Assembly (NCBI RefSeq): GCF_003286085.1
Contig: NW_020825288.1
Span: forward strand, 6,076,001 to 6,140,000
Direction of reading: 5' to 3'
DNA length: 64,000 bases
Origin: Drosophila persimilis
Lineage: Eukaryota > Arthropoda > Insecta > Diptera > Drosophilidae
Part shown: positions 22,876 to 34,089 of the stretch, one piece after another
Numbering within the stretch: position 1 is the stretch's first letter
Layout of the letters: every line of letters begins with the position of its first letter
Translations under genes and position numbers: made by a program
The notes under the pieces: model-generated
Seen by the model: the letters and a program-made list of their open reading frames with translations, nothing else
Told to the model about the DNA's origin: nothing
Databases searched by the model: none

Positions 22876-25800
22876 TGTTTTTCTTTGCACTTAAAATTTT
22901 TCCCTCCGCACACGGAGCCGGGGGTACACGGGAGGGGGGGGCACTCGCAGGCCGTAAAACTTGGCCAGAACCCGAACGGATTGTTTGTGTTTGCGCGAAT
23001 TGCGCTGCCTTTCCTGTCTCTCTCTCTCTCTGCACTTTCACTGAACTGCAAAATTGTTGCTTCTTTGGTCTAAACAAATCAAACGGTGGCCATTAATGAG
23101 TTAGTGTCGATCTTAGGAAGGAGACTGTGGGGCTTCTTCTTTTGTGGCGATGCACTTTTCCGGTTAATGACCGGAACGTGTCGGTTCGTGTCTTTCGCAC
23201 ATGTTGCACCTATGTATTTGCCCCTAGCAGAGGAATGGGTGTGAGAATGGGCGAGGGCGTGGCCATGGCATATGCCAATCTAAAGGGTGTTGGCCGAGGC
23301 GCTTTCTTCTAATTGATATGCCATGCAGTGGCTGGCCAAGTTCTGTTCCCTGGGGCTCATAACTCATCTGGCGGCGACATATGTATAAATAGCCATGATA
23401 TCAGCCCAGCTTAGGAATTTATAGCTTCCGCTCCGACGAGCTGTGGTGCCGAATTTGGAATTCGTTTTTTTGGAAAATGCCAATTTGGCAACTATTTTTC
23501 GGGTCTGTCGGTCTGGTCTGCGTTTTCTCGTTTCTCGTTTCTCGTTTCGTTTTGTAGTTTAACAAAATGTTTAATTGCTGTTTTAATTAATCATGCGTAA
23601 AGTCAGCCGAAACAGTCGAACAGAAACATGCTGATCATGCTGGAAATGAGCCAAGCTCTGCCATGGCGTGGGTGTGGAGGCACTGCCACTGGCACTGGCA
23701 TGGCATCGGGGTTGCACAAGTTCCCCAATGCTAATGCTGATTTAATTTTGTTAGCCTTATAGAGCACCTCAAAGGGAAGCACCGGAATGGGCTGTCTGTC
23801 AATCACGCAGATGGCAGCAGAGCCGAAGATTGAAAATGATTGAACGCCTTTGATGCGACTCGCGTGCTTGGCACACAAATATCTGCGAAACTGTCAATAA
23901 AACACAGATCTCTGATCTGAACTTAATTGCTTTTTCAATTTGTATGCCAGTCCACTTTTCATTAACATACATATGTATATATATTTTAAAGTGACCAAGA
24001 AAAGTATTGTTTCAATATCAATTAAGCGATTCAAAACCAATTTTCCCGCCTGGGCGGTACTGTACTCGAACTAATACTCGAGGCGCACATTGTTCACGCT
24101 GTTTTTTATTGTCATTGGATCGGCGTCAGATATGGCAACTCACACGCCCCACATCCCATCGAAATACAAGTACAATGAGGCAGGGGCACAGGCAAAGGCA
24201 ACCGCAGCCCACAAAATACATTGAAAACATAGGAAATACTACAATTAAATAAGAGTTAAACAAATTCGATAAGTGGTGGGCGATCATCAGCGACAAATAT
24301 GTATAAACGAACAATATATATTGTGAAAGTGACAGCTTTGGCCCTGTAGCCGCCTCCGGCCAGCAATTATTCGCTTGACTTTGGCACCAAAACAGCAAAC
24401 GAGATGATGCTCTAGTTATCATTGCATGTACTTATAAGCACGCTTGTGTGCATACATCAAGCACAACATACGAGTACCATTTGCTGCCAACAAAATTGCG
24501 CTGACAAATATCCCACAAATTCGTAATGTGCCTCAACTGCCAACTGGCCGCGTGCCCTTAAATGTTTGTTATATCATGGGGGGTATTACTGAGAGAAACC
24601 CCCGAGGAAAGCCTCAAAAATTTCTGGGAATGCAACACCTGCAGACTAATTTCGGTGGAGCATTGTTTACGCCTCGAAAAGGGGGGAAATGGGAGCGAGG
24701 TGGACTCATTCTTTTTGTTGAACAAATGCATTTCTTTTTTTGTTTTCAATTTCAATTTCACTGCCGTGACCGCGACCAAGACGCCGCTGACTCACACACA
24801 GAACATGGTTAAACACAGTTGCCAAAAAAAACACCAGCCACCCAAACACCCCAACACATAGATACTCAGACGTATCTATGTATATCTATGTTTATTTAAT
24901 TCGTTATACATATGTACGAGTTTTTGAATTCGAACTGAATTTTGCGCCAATGCACACCTTGAAAATCACAAATTTCATGCCAGAGCGCCAGCAGCAAAAT
25001 TTGAATTCTGTCACGGCATGCAGCAGATTGCAAGGGGTATCGGCTCTCCGGTGCTCCCTATCTACGAGTATCTGCGGCGTGCTGACAATGTTACGTATAC
25101 GCAGCGTACGAGCATATCTCTAGGTTTGCACAGCTGTCCGAAATAGCAGCGGAATTTTCAGAATATTCTACCTTTTGCGGTCTCAAAGAGCCTCCACACA
25201 CGAATACGAAGACGGACACGGAGACGGATCCGGACACTCACGGACTCACTCGCGGTATCTTGTGGTATCTGGCGGAGAAGAAGCCAAAGCGAACCGCACG
25301 CGTGTAAAGCAACAAGCAAACTGAAAAACTTTTGATGTTGCTATTTTGTATGTTTTTTATTTTGTTGCCTCAAAATGTGGGAGATGAAAAGCACGCACAC
25401 CCACAGAGCGCTCGACAGAGAGAGAGGGAGAGAGACATTCAGGGCGAGAGAGAGAGGGGAGAGCGAGCGAGCGAGATGGAAGGGAGAGACGCATGCATGC
25501 ATAGACTATTTAATTCATTTCAAAAAGAATTTACTTATTTCGAATAGAACAAACACACAGAGCAGTCGAGCTGAGCAGCTGAGCAGCGCGAAAAGCGCGT
25601 GAGCGGGAGCTTTGGCAAGCGTTAGACGCTCCCTAGACAGCGATGGGCGGGGGACTGGGGGCTCCAGAAGAAAGTGGTAAAAGTCTCTTCTGGGCTGCAG
25701 CACAGTGGATGGCGATGTGTGGCATGGCACTGCAACTTAATATTCGCTATTATGATAGACTCTGCCACAGCATTTATGGCGGTTCGCATTTCGCCCCAGT

Positions 25801-27252
25801 CAGGCAGTCAGGCAGTCAACCACTCAAGCCCTGGAACCACCCAACCACACAATGACGTCGCCAACTCGTGGTCGTCATGGGGCTCTTCCGACTCCGACTC
25901 CGACTTCGAATCCAACTTTGAGAGTTTTGCAATTGACTTCGATGGAATTGTGAAAATTATGCTGTCAATTGGTATTTTATTGCTTTTAAATTGATTGTTT
26001 TAATAGCAAGAGAAATTTGAAACTATTTTGCTATCCGCCCAGTGGCCGAATGGCCGAATGCTAGGGTTTGGAGCCCGGCCCACTGTGCGGGCGATTGCAT
26101 AATCCCGCATAAACAAATACATATCTAAATAGGAAAAGGCCCAGCGTAAACTCTTAATCTGAAAATCATTTTGTTTATTTGATTCGGTCACGAAGCGAGC
26201 GGAGGAGCGCCTTTTCATTCCGCTCATTAAGCTCATTTACACAGAGACAAACACAGAGACAGAGACAGGGACACACACAAGCAGAACAACTCAATCGGAA
26301 AAGCGTCTTGTCTTCGATGCTCTCCGCGCTCTCAATGGCGTCTAAAATTATGGGATTGATGAGACGAGGCGAAGGGGAACGGAGGGGCGACTGTGCACGG
26401 CAAGGGGAGAGTTCAATATGTGCTTATTTATTATGTTGCAAGCTCGGAGCTCTCTGCCACACTCTCGCTCTCCACTCACTATCGATCGTGCGCGCTCGAC
26501 ATTATGAACTAATTAAAAAATCCACTTTGATGCAGGCCGCTGCCCGCAGTGGCAAAGTGGAAAAGTGGCATAGTGGCAAATGAGCTTTTGATCAATACGC
26601 CTCACTGCAATTAGTCGTACTGAAGCCATAAATTGTTCTCGCTTCTCTCGTGGCGACCGAAATCTAAATCATTTTTCTGGTTAACCTTTCGCGACTGAGT
26701 GTCGGGGGTTCCCCCATCCTAGCATTTTATTTGTGTTTGCACAAAAGTGACTTATGTAACTTGAAACAGTACAAAAAAAACAATATACGTGGCTTCTAGA
26801 TGCATTACTTAGCTATTGTTTGAATAAATTTAAACTACATTCTTACCTTCGATAAATACTCACTCAATTGTTGATTGTGTTGTTCATATAAAACAAAGAA
26901 ATCGCTGATATTAATTATTCGAAAATATTTATTCTGACTTTCTATCAGAGACTCATTAAAAATGTGCTTATTTCTAAAAAAAATTTCTACATATAAATAT
27001 TAAAGTTGTTTTTAAAAATTTCGCAAAATCTTAGAAATAAATGTGCATTTAAAATTAAACAATATGGCAATTGATTTCGATTCGATTTCGCTTTTCTTTC
27101 GATTTGTGTCAACCAAACTGTAACAACCAGTCGGAGCGGAGGAGCTAGCTCAAGTCTTCTTTTCTGCTTCCCTTAAATAATGAAAGCAATCTCAGTGTTT
27201 AGAAATATTTACATGGCACCCTTGGGAGTCAGCGCCGTCTATAGCCTTTAGT
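22876..27252. other. Non-coding region upstream of the aminopeptidase gene
   Basis: About 4.4 kb without a supported gene. A short CT-rich tract lies at 23008-23035. The 91-residue frame at 23603-23878 (-) was not accepted. A purine GAGA tract lies at 25417-25490. AT-rich DNA at 26700-27060 resembles the 3' flank of the gene at 27253, with a minus-strand AATAAA-type signal at 26928-26933. Confidence 0.5.
25417..25490. promoter_or_regulatory. GAGA-rich tract, candidate Trl/GAF site cluster
   Basis: Runs of GAGAG and GCGAGCGAGCGAG on the plus strand, broken by short spacers. GAGA factor binds GAGAG clusters and keeps promoters and Polycomb elements accessible. Flanking sequence (25130-25640) is GC-rich and lacks coding frames, as expected for a promoter or an untranslated exon. 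No adjacent start site could be assigned. Confidence 0.4.
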
Positions 27253-30200
27253 CTATAGGCATTCTTCTGTCTCCTCGCTGCCCATCGACACAATGACGGG
27301 CGTTGAGAGATCCACATCCAGCAGCTTCATCTGAGCGTCCTCCTCGTCCAGAGAGTCCTTGCCAAGGCGTTGCTCCTGCATCTCGATGTCCAGTGTCCCA
27401 TGCTGGCGCTGGAACGATACCACGAAAATGACCAGCGAGGTGATAATGAAGATCACCGCAGTTCCAGAGCACAGGGCGATGATCATGGTGGAACGGTAGG
27501 AGGAGGGCCGCGAGAGAGGTGCTGAATGTTCGTCAGCCGAGTTGCTGTCGAAGGTCTGTCCGGCATCGTGGGGTGGATAGGACACCAGCGGCGTGGCGGT
27601 GCTGTCGTCCGATGGACATTTTGGCTCATCTGCAGCGGATGGTTTTTCTTCCTTCTCCGAGGAATCGTCATCTTCCTTGGACTTTTCGGTTTTAGCATCT
27701 GTTTCATCGCTTTCTGCTTCTTTCTCTTCGATGGACTCATCTTCAACATTGTGGGTGCTTTTGGGAACATCTGAATCTACGACTTTCGGTGTTTCGGTTG
27801 GTTCATGGACAGTCTCAATCTGCTCAGTTCGGGCTACAGCAACCTCCTCCTCCTCCTCTGAGTGCTCTTCATTGGGGCTTAAGACTTCAGTTGCAGTCTC
27901 CTCCGTAGTCTCCGGTACGATCTCTGCTCCAGCGGCCTCATTAACGGGGTCCTGCGGCTCTGCTGGCTCCACGACTGTTTCCTCTGGCGTGCCAGACTCT
28001 TCTACCTGTGCCTCAATCTCTGCCTTTGCCGCGATCTCAGCCTTAGCCTCGATATCAGCTTTAGTTTCTACTTCCGCATGGGTAGGTTCCAGGCTGATAG
28101 TGCTGATCGCTTTTGGTTCAATCTCCTCAGAATCGATTTCATTCAGACTGTCTGTTTGCTCCTCAAGTGTGCGCCCTTCGAGAACAGTTTTAGTTTCTTG
28201 CGAAGGAACCTCCGGAGCCACCTCAACGGGCAGCAGATCTTCCACGCCTTGTTTCTTGGTCACTTGGTGCTTGGGTCCTTCATAGATCGGCAACGGAGTT
28301 GTCTCTCTATCCTCCAAAGCCTCGTGCTCCTGCTCCAAGGCCAACAGGTTCGTTTTAGTGATGGGTTGTTCGGTGATAGCCCGGTTCTCGTTGAAGATGA
28401 CGGACACCAGGTCACTGGTTACACTGGGCAACGGTCTGCTACGGCCCTCCTCCTGCTCGCTGGACACAGGTGTATGTTCAGTAGCCGTAGCGGTATCCGC
28501 ATTCGTATTTGTTTGTTGTAATTCCTTGGTTTGATCGTTGTTCGCTTGTGGGTTCAATGGGACTTCTTTGGAACCCCCTTCCTCAGCTTCAAGTGTCTTG
28601 GGCTCGCGAGCACTTTGAACTGCAAATAAAGGATGGATTATGGTTAGTCCTTGCGCTCCATCTCAGGATGGTTATACCATTTACCTTCAGTCTCCTGATG
28701 ATCGGTTTTATTTTCCTGGTCCAGTGCGAGCTCCTCCTTCAGTTGCACCACCGGACTCGAGGCATCGGACTCCATTTCCAACTCCATTTCACTCTTCACC
28801 GCATTTCGTATGTCCTGCTCCAGGTCCTCGCCGGCCAAAGCAACAAAGCTGGTGTCCACCAGGTCATCCACAACTTCAGACGCTCTGGTCTCTACAGGAT
28901 CGATCGCCACGTCCTGGAGGGCAGGCTCAACGGTCGTTTCATTTTGATTTATTTCTTCGATATCCGCAGTAAAGGTGGTTGACTCGGCTAAAATGATATG
29001 AACAAGACATAGTTAAGTTACAAACCAATGTGGAATTTCAATGTAGAATTACATGTAGCTGGCATGTAACTGCCAACAGATGGCGTGTGCTGATGATGTA
29101 GAATACATGTACAATTCTAATTCTCTAATTATGTAGCTCTCTTATTTAAATATTTTTTAAAAAGAATCCGAAAAAAAACTCTATTAAAACGGATCGGATC
29201 TTATAGAAAACTGATTCATTTAAAGGATGGACAATCTTTACATAAGGAAATCCCTTTTATCGAATAAATTAATCTATATAAATATCAATGTAAGATCAGC
29301 TTATTCGAAAACAGGCAGAAGAATAAAGAAAACTGAAATTCTATTGCCTAAAATATCCTGTTTGCATCTTCTCTCATGCATTCAAACACTTTTCCATGAA
29401 TTTTCCTTGTGTACAGGTGGGTGGCAAAAAGATTTGAGTGGACGATCATCAAATTACGATCACTAGATCTAGATTCGAGTCTAGTTTGTGTGGGGCCGAC
29501 CAGTAAACTGTCTTGCTAAACAACTTTCACAGAATGGAATCAATTATGATTTACGAAATGCAAATTCGAACAACGACCAGCAGGGAGAAAGTAAAAACAG
29601 GAAAGAACCTGCGTGATGTACAGGAATGTCCAAAAGCTTTTTGGACCGAAAATTAATAAAATGTATTCTCAAACGATGATAATAGTCCCACCGTTACATT
29701 GATAAACTTCCCATTTAACGAACTAATAAACCAGTATTGCTGCCATATTCCTCCACACAGCCGCCATTAGGCCTTTTCGAATGGTTTTTCTTTATGGCCA
29801 TGCCTCTAGCATCTACAAATATATCCGAGTGTGCGTTGACAAACGGCATTGATATGGACATCGACACGGCCCATTCATAGCCACATCTATTCGGCAGCTA
29901 TCATCACTGTCATCAGTGCACATTTTCTCACACATTCATTGACAACTTCTTGGGACCCGACCCCGCCACATCCCGTCCCAGATCTCAGATAGCGGGCTGG
30001 CCGCAACCCGAATTCCCGTCCGGCGTATGTGCATACGTACGCCCGCGCCCCAATAATTCAAAATGCTTCCAAGTGGTCGTCGATGCAGTGATTAAAATTC
30101 CAGACACACACGACAACACCAACAACATCCCAAATTAGTAACAAAATAAACAAACCAACGAAACCAGGCAGCGGCAACCCGCCCAGTTTGTCTTTTCTTT

Positions 30201-31738
30201 GCCTATAAAGTAGCTGACTTTATTTATGAGATGACATCCATTCCTGCCCGTCCCTCTTCGCACGCACATCTCGTTCTCAATTCTCAATCCCTTGCCATGC
30301 CAATGCATGCCTCAATGCCTCAATGCCTCGATGCCTCTTTGCCTGTGCCCAAAAGACTCTAGGAGATGCAACTGCATTCGTGGAAAAACAGAATTATTAG
30401 ATGCTCTGCATGAGATATGCATGGGCGGTGCGGCCCATACCCATGCCCATTTCTATTCCTATTCCCAATCCCTTGGGAACGAGTGTCAGGCAACAACAAT
30501 AACACAGCATCGGCGCATAGACAGCGTCCCAGAGTCTAAAGAAGGTCTTAAAATGGGACAAAGCATGCCGCACCAACGAAAACAAAGACGAAATGGCATT
30601 TAGAGAAAATAACAACAGGAAAAATAAATCGATTTTCTTTTCGGCTGTCCACGCAGCTTGCCGCAGTTGCAGTTGCCCAAACCGGGGCAGTGTCATCTGT
30701 CGGGGTCCGGTCCGGGGTCCCTTCTGTGGTGGAGTGCCTGCCTTCATTGGGAAATTATCTTTTTGGACATATTCGGTTGCTCCCATGTTGTGTGGGCATG
30801 TTTTAAGTGAGAAAAATTACTTGTTCTACACAGGGCAACATGCAAGCATGATCAATGATCCTTTAAGGGTGGGGTCGGGACAGTTATGGGCTTAGGGAAT
30901 TTTAATTGATGGAACGCGATACAAATTATGAGTTTGTTCAACCAGAAATTAGGGAACCCCGCTCAGTTAGATGTCTTCTGACTCATTCAATGTCCCAGTG
31001 TTAAATTCCCATAAAGACTCTCCCCATAGGCCCCTCTTTAACTGAATTGCGACTGATCCCCCTGTTATCTCTGTTTTATCGCACAACTTGAACTCTGGCG
31101 ACCGCCTCAATTGGCCTGTTGCTAAACATTATTGAACTTTCGCACGCTGCTGGGGTCTCTCTGACGCTCCTGTGGTCGATGGGGGCTTTTATGAGACACC
31201 CAAGTGCCACTGTTTTGGGGTGTAGATTGGATCGCGGTTGGGCTGTGGCATCTGCGGCCTCTGCGTCGCCTCTTCCGCGGCAGTGGCATAATTACGCGCA
31301 GTTTGCTGGCAAGCTGTCTGCAGTCAGTGCCTGCCTGTTTGAATTATGCCAACAAACTAAAAGAAAACGGGGAAAATGCAATAATGTCTCTCAGAAGAGT
31401 CGGGCAGCAACGGCAGCCAGATATATAAGTCAAAGGCCTGATGCGACCGCAGCATCTACAAGTGATTACGACAAAGATGATGATGATGACGACAATGCAT
31501 CTCTCTATCTCTCAGATTCACTCGTATAACAGGGGTAGGAGAAGATGTGGAGCTGGTGTGTCTGATACTTACAAGGTAGAGCCGAGCATGGAGCCAGCAT
31601 GGACACTGCGGCCAGCGTCACGAAGACCAATGCCAGAGCCAGAGCCAGAGGGTTCGCCAGCCCGTTCCCGGTGGAGCATCTGCCTGGAACAACTTTGCAG
31701 CTGCTTCTCCTGATGCGATGGCTCTTAGAAATTGCCAT
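27253..31738 (-). CDS. Acidic type I membrane protein, 611 residues, family unknown
   Basis: Three exons: 31738-31573, 28987-28685 and 28619-27253; the first intron is 2.6 kb. The N-terminus has a Lys/Arg-rich lead then a strongly hydrophobic signal sequence (PLALALALVFVTLAAVSMLA, about residues 30-50). The predicted outer region of nearly 500 residues is very acidic, rich in Glu, Thr and Ser, with Ala-Glu-Lys repeats (KAEIAAKAEIEAQ) and probable disorder. One membrane span lies at about residues 535-559 (TMIIALCSGTAVIFIITSL), with a 52-residue tail that contains more acidic clusters. The layout resembles mucin-like or syndecan-like surface proteins, but no known domain is seen. The errantivirus lies 371 bp upstream of its ATG, probably in its promoter or 5'UTR. 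Confidence 0.75.
28990..31571 (-). other. Large first intron of the acidic membrane protein gene
   Basis: Donor GTAAGT at 31572 and acceptor ending 28988. No frames with coding character; repeated ATGCCTC and CAATGCC patterns near 30300 are low-complexity. Large first introns in flies often hold enhancers; nothing specific was recognised. Confidence 0.5.
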
Positions 31739-32104
31739 ATTGAATGACTGATTGATTAGGTTGTCGCTCCTTGTTTGACGGGCCCGAAACGAAATCAACA
31801 AAACTGGCCAAGAGCCGGCTAACACGCACACAACACACACGCGCACGCACAGATACACGATGATGGGCACACAGATACTGCGATGCGATGCGATACAAAT
31901 GCAGCTTGCGTTGGTTCTCTTTAGAGTTTCAGCTGTTGCTGCCTGCCTGCTGCCTGTATTCCGACTCCGATTTCCAGCTCCGTACGCGTTGGCGACTCAC
32001 AAAGAACTAAAGTTGAGAACGCGTGCGCTCTGGAATTTTGTTGCCTTCGTCGTCGTCGTCGTTGTCGTCGCTGTGTGGCAGACACAGATACATGTACATA
32101 TACA
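31739..32104. promoter_or_regulatory. 5' flank of the acidic membrane protein gene, cut by the transposon
   Basis: Contains (CA)-rich sequence at 31824-31850, ATGCGATGCGAT-type repeats near 31880, and a GTCGTCGTCGTTGTCGTC stretch near 32050. It is the remaining segment between the start codon and the LTR. No clear Inr or TATA assigned. Confidence 0.4.
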
Positions 32105-32108
32105 TACA
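32105..32108. repeat. Target site duplication TACA, left copy
   Basis: TACA directly left of the left LTR, matched by TACA at 39966-39969 directly right of the right LTR. A 4-bp duplication at a TAC/CAT-rich site is typical of gypsy-group integration. Confidence 0.8.
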
Positions 32109-32640
32109 AATTAAACAACTGCGGTAGCGGATTGTGTTTTTAAAAAGTTTTTATTTTACTTCGAACTTCACTGATATAGATTTAAGTAGAGGGTCACAAA
32201 GGAATTCCGGGCCAAGGGATTGCGCGATCTTAATATTTAGCTAGACTTTGCGGTGTCGCTGCTGGATCAAGACTGATTTGAACTTTCTGATCTTTGCATC
32301 GTTGATCCCTTTCGGGAATCATTTTTCTATAAACATTTCAATTGATTTCGCCATCCCGAGTATTGGATTTCGTCATCCAAAGAGAGAACTGTAAAAGGCC
32401 TAAAGTGCAGGATCTGCAGAAAGCCGGGAGTGAGATTGTTTATGAGAAGCCGGGTGTGGGCAAACATTGGTTTTCCATTTAGGCGAGTGTCAAAGAATGG
32501 GATTGCGGCGGGGGCGCTTGAGATTGTACATCTTAGAAATCAATTAGGCGGAGGCCCAAGATTGAAATTGTTTTCGTTTTGGAAAACCAAAGATTGTTTA
32601 CAACTCGTATAAGAGCTCAATGGAATTGGGTACGTTAACT
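32109..32640 (-). repeat. Left LTR (3' LTR of the element)
   Basis: 532 bp, AATTAAAC to GTTAACT on the plus strand, matching 39434-39965 with no difference found by eye. A 60-residue frame inside it is present in both copies and is not considered a gene. Confidence 0.95.
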
Positions 32641-32652
32641 CCCCCCATTCTT
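32641..32652 (-). other. Polypurine tract
   Basis: In element sense GAATGGGGGG directly precedes the LTR start AGTTAAC. This is the expected plus-strand primer for reverse transcription. The env stop codon (32653-32651) abuts it. Confidence 0.85.
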
Positions 32653-34073
32653 AAATGTTTCGTCCCGATACATTTTGAAGTTCTGATAGAGCTCTAATTT
32701 CTTCTGACAGTATTTGAATGTTGCTTTCCACTATTTCTTCTGACGGTATTCTTATTGATTTAATAAGTACAAATTTGGTTAATTTATAGCAGAAGTAAAA
32801 TAACATTAACAATATCAAAATGATTAAAAATAATGTTGTTAATGGTAAGGCCGTATTACCTAATGTTATAAGGGGATTTAAAATATTAACATTATCAAAA
32901 GAAAATTGCTTATCATTTGATTGTATATAATCAACTAATTCAAAATCGCTATATCTATGATGCGATATATATTTTAGAATTTTACCCTTATCATTTATGT
33001 GGCTTATATTATTTATTACAATTGTGTTGTTGAATATAAGGAGATACGATCCTAACAAAGTAGTATTGTCTACGATATTTTTGCCTGAAACTAATATGGC
33101 ACCATCCTGAATGATGTCTATTTCTTTGTTTTTTTTCCCTTTTTTTAGTGCAGTTGGCTTTAAAGCCATTAAGTAAATTGGTGAAACAGGTACTCTTTAA
33201 ATTTATTTGTGCGTAATTGTTAAAAGTTTCACTTTTAAAATTATTCATTAAATAGTATTTCTCCTTACATTCACAAACTTTTTCACTTATAACTAACATT
33301 CCATCATTTTGTGAGATGGCTCTTGCATGGTAAAACTTGCAAATATCTTTAATTTGAGGATATTTTATGTAAATGATTATTAAATCTGCATTTCGAATTA
33401 TTTTAACCGTTGCAATGTCCAACAGATCAGACAGTTCAACATTATGTTTTTCATGCTTATAAATGTCCTCTATTTCGTTTTTATTTAAAATTTTTGTATT
33501 GAAAATGTTTACTTTTAAGAGGGTTATGGTATCAACTAAATTTAGTAGGTCAAAAGTTATTAATTTTAAACGATGCTTTCTCAGTATCGTTTCTTCATTG
33601 AAGATGACATTCTTTAATGAATTTGATAGCAATTCAATTTCTTTGAAAAATTTGGAATTTATTACAAATTGTTTATTATTATTTTCAGTTAATTCATTTA
33701 CTTTATTTTGTATTTTCAAAAAGTCGTCATGATCAGGGCTGCCTGCTATCCATTTCCAAATGGTACCTAATTCATTTATTCCCCTTTCTTTCCGTTTTGG
33801 AACTAATTCTGAAATCATTAATTTTAATAGACTTAAGTCCATTGATATTTCCCACTCATCGTCTGAATTAATTGATTTGTTGACATATTTGGATTCTTTA
33901 TCAATTATCTCTCTATAAAAACTCAAATTAGTAATATGGAAAAGTTCAGCGTATGTTTCATAAGTGTAAACGTCTCTGTCGTCTTTGAGCAATAGATAGT
34001 CACTATGCGTATAGTCAATTACTTCCGCAGTCGTCAATATAACAAAAGTCAGTATTAGTATATTCGCATACAT
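32651..34073 (-). pseudogene. Errantiviral env, interrupted by a one-base frame change
   Basis: Frame 1 (34073-33009) begins with a signal peptide (MYANILILTFVILTTA) and contains a basic cleavage site (KRKER) followed by a conserved fusion-type segment (GINELGTIWKWIAG), as in envelope proteins related to baculovirus F. Frame 2 (33169-32651) carries the rest of the ectodomain, a membrane span (LFLIILILLMLFYFCY) and the cytoplasmic tail, and runs to the polypurine tract. The frames are offset by one base and meet at two A-runs in element sense (7 at 33146-33140, 8 at 33136-33129). As read, the product would lose its membrane anchor. It could be a true mutation or a homopolymer sequencing error. 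Errantiviral env is normally made from a spliced RNA. Confidence 0.8.
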
Positions 34074-34089
34074 TTTCTGGAAAAAATAT

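Noticed and set aside
23603-23878. 91-residue minus-strand frame with a fairly protein-like start
   Set aside because: No start context, splice partner or recognisable family; the C-terminal part is a low-complexity Pro/Val/Ala stretch.
27593-28285. 230-residue Ser-rich frame antisense to the acidic membrane protein
   Set aside because: Mirror image of Glu/Ala codons on the other strand; the minus-strand gene has splice sites, signal peptide and membrane span.
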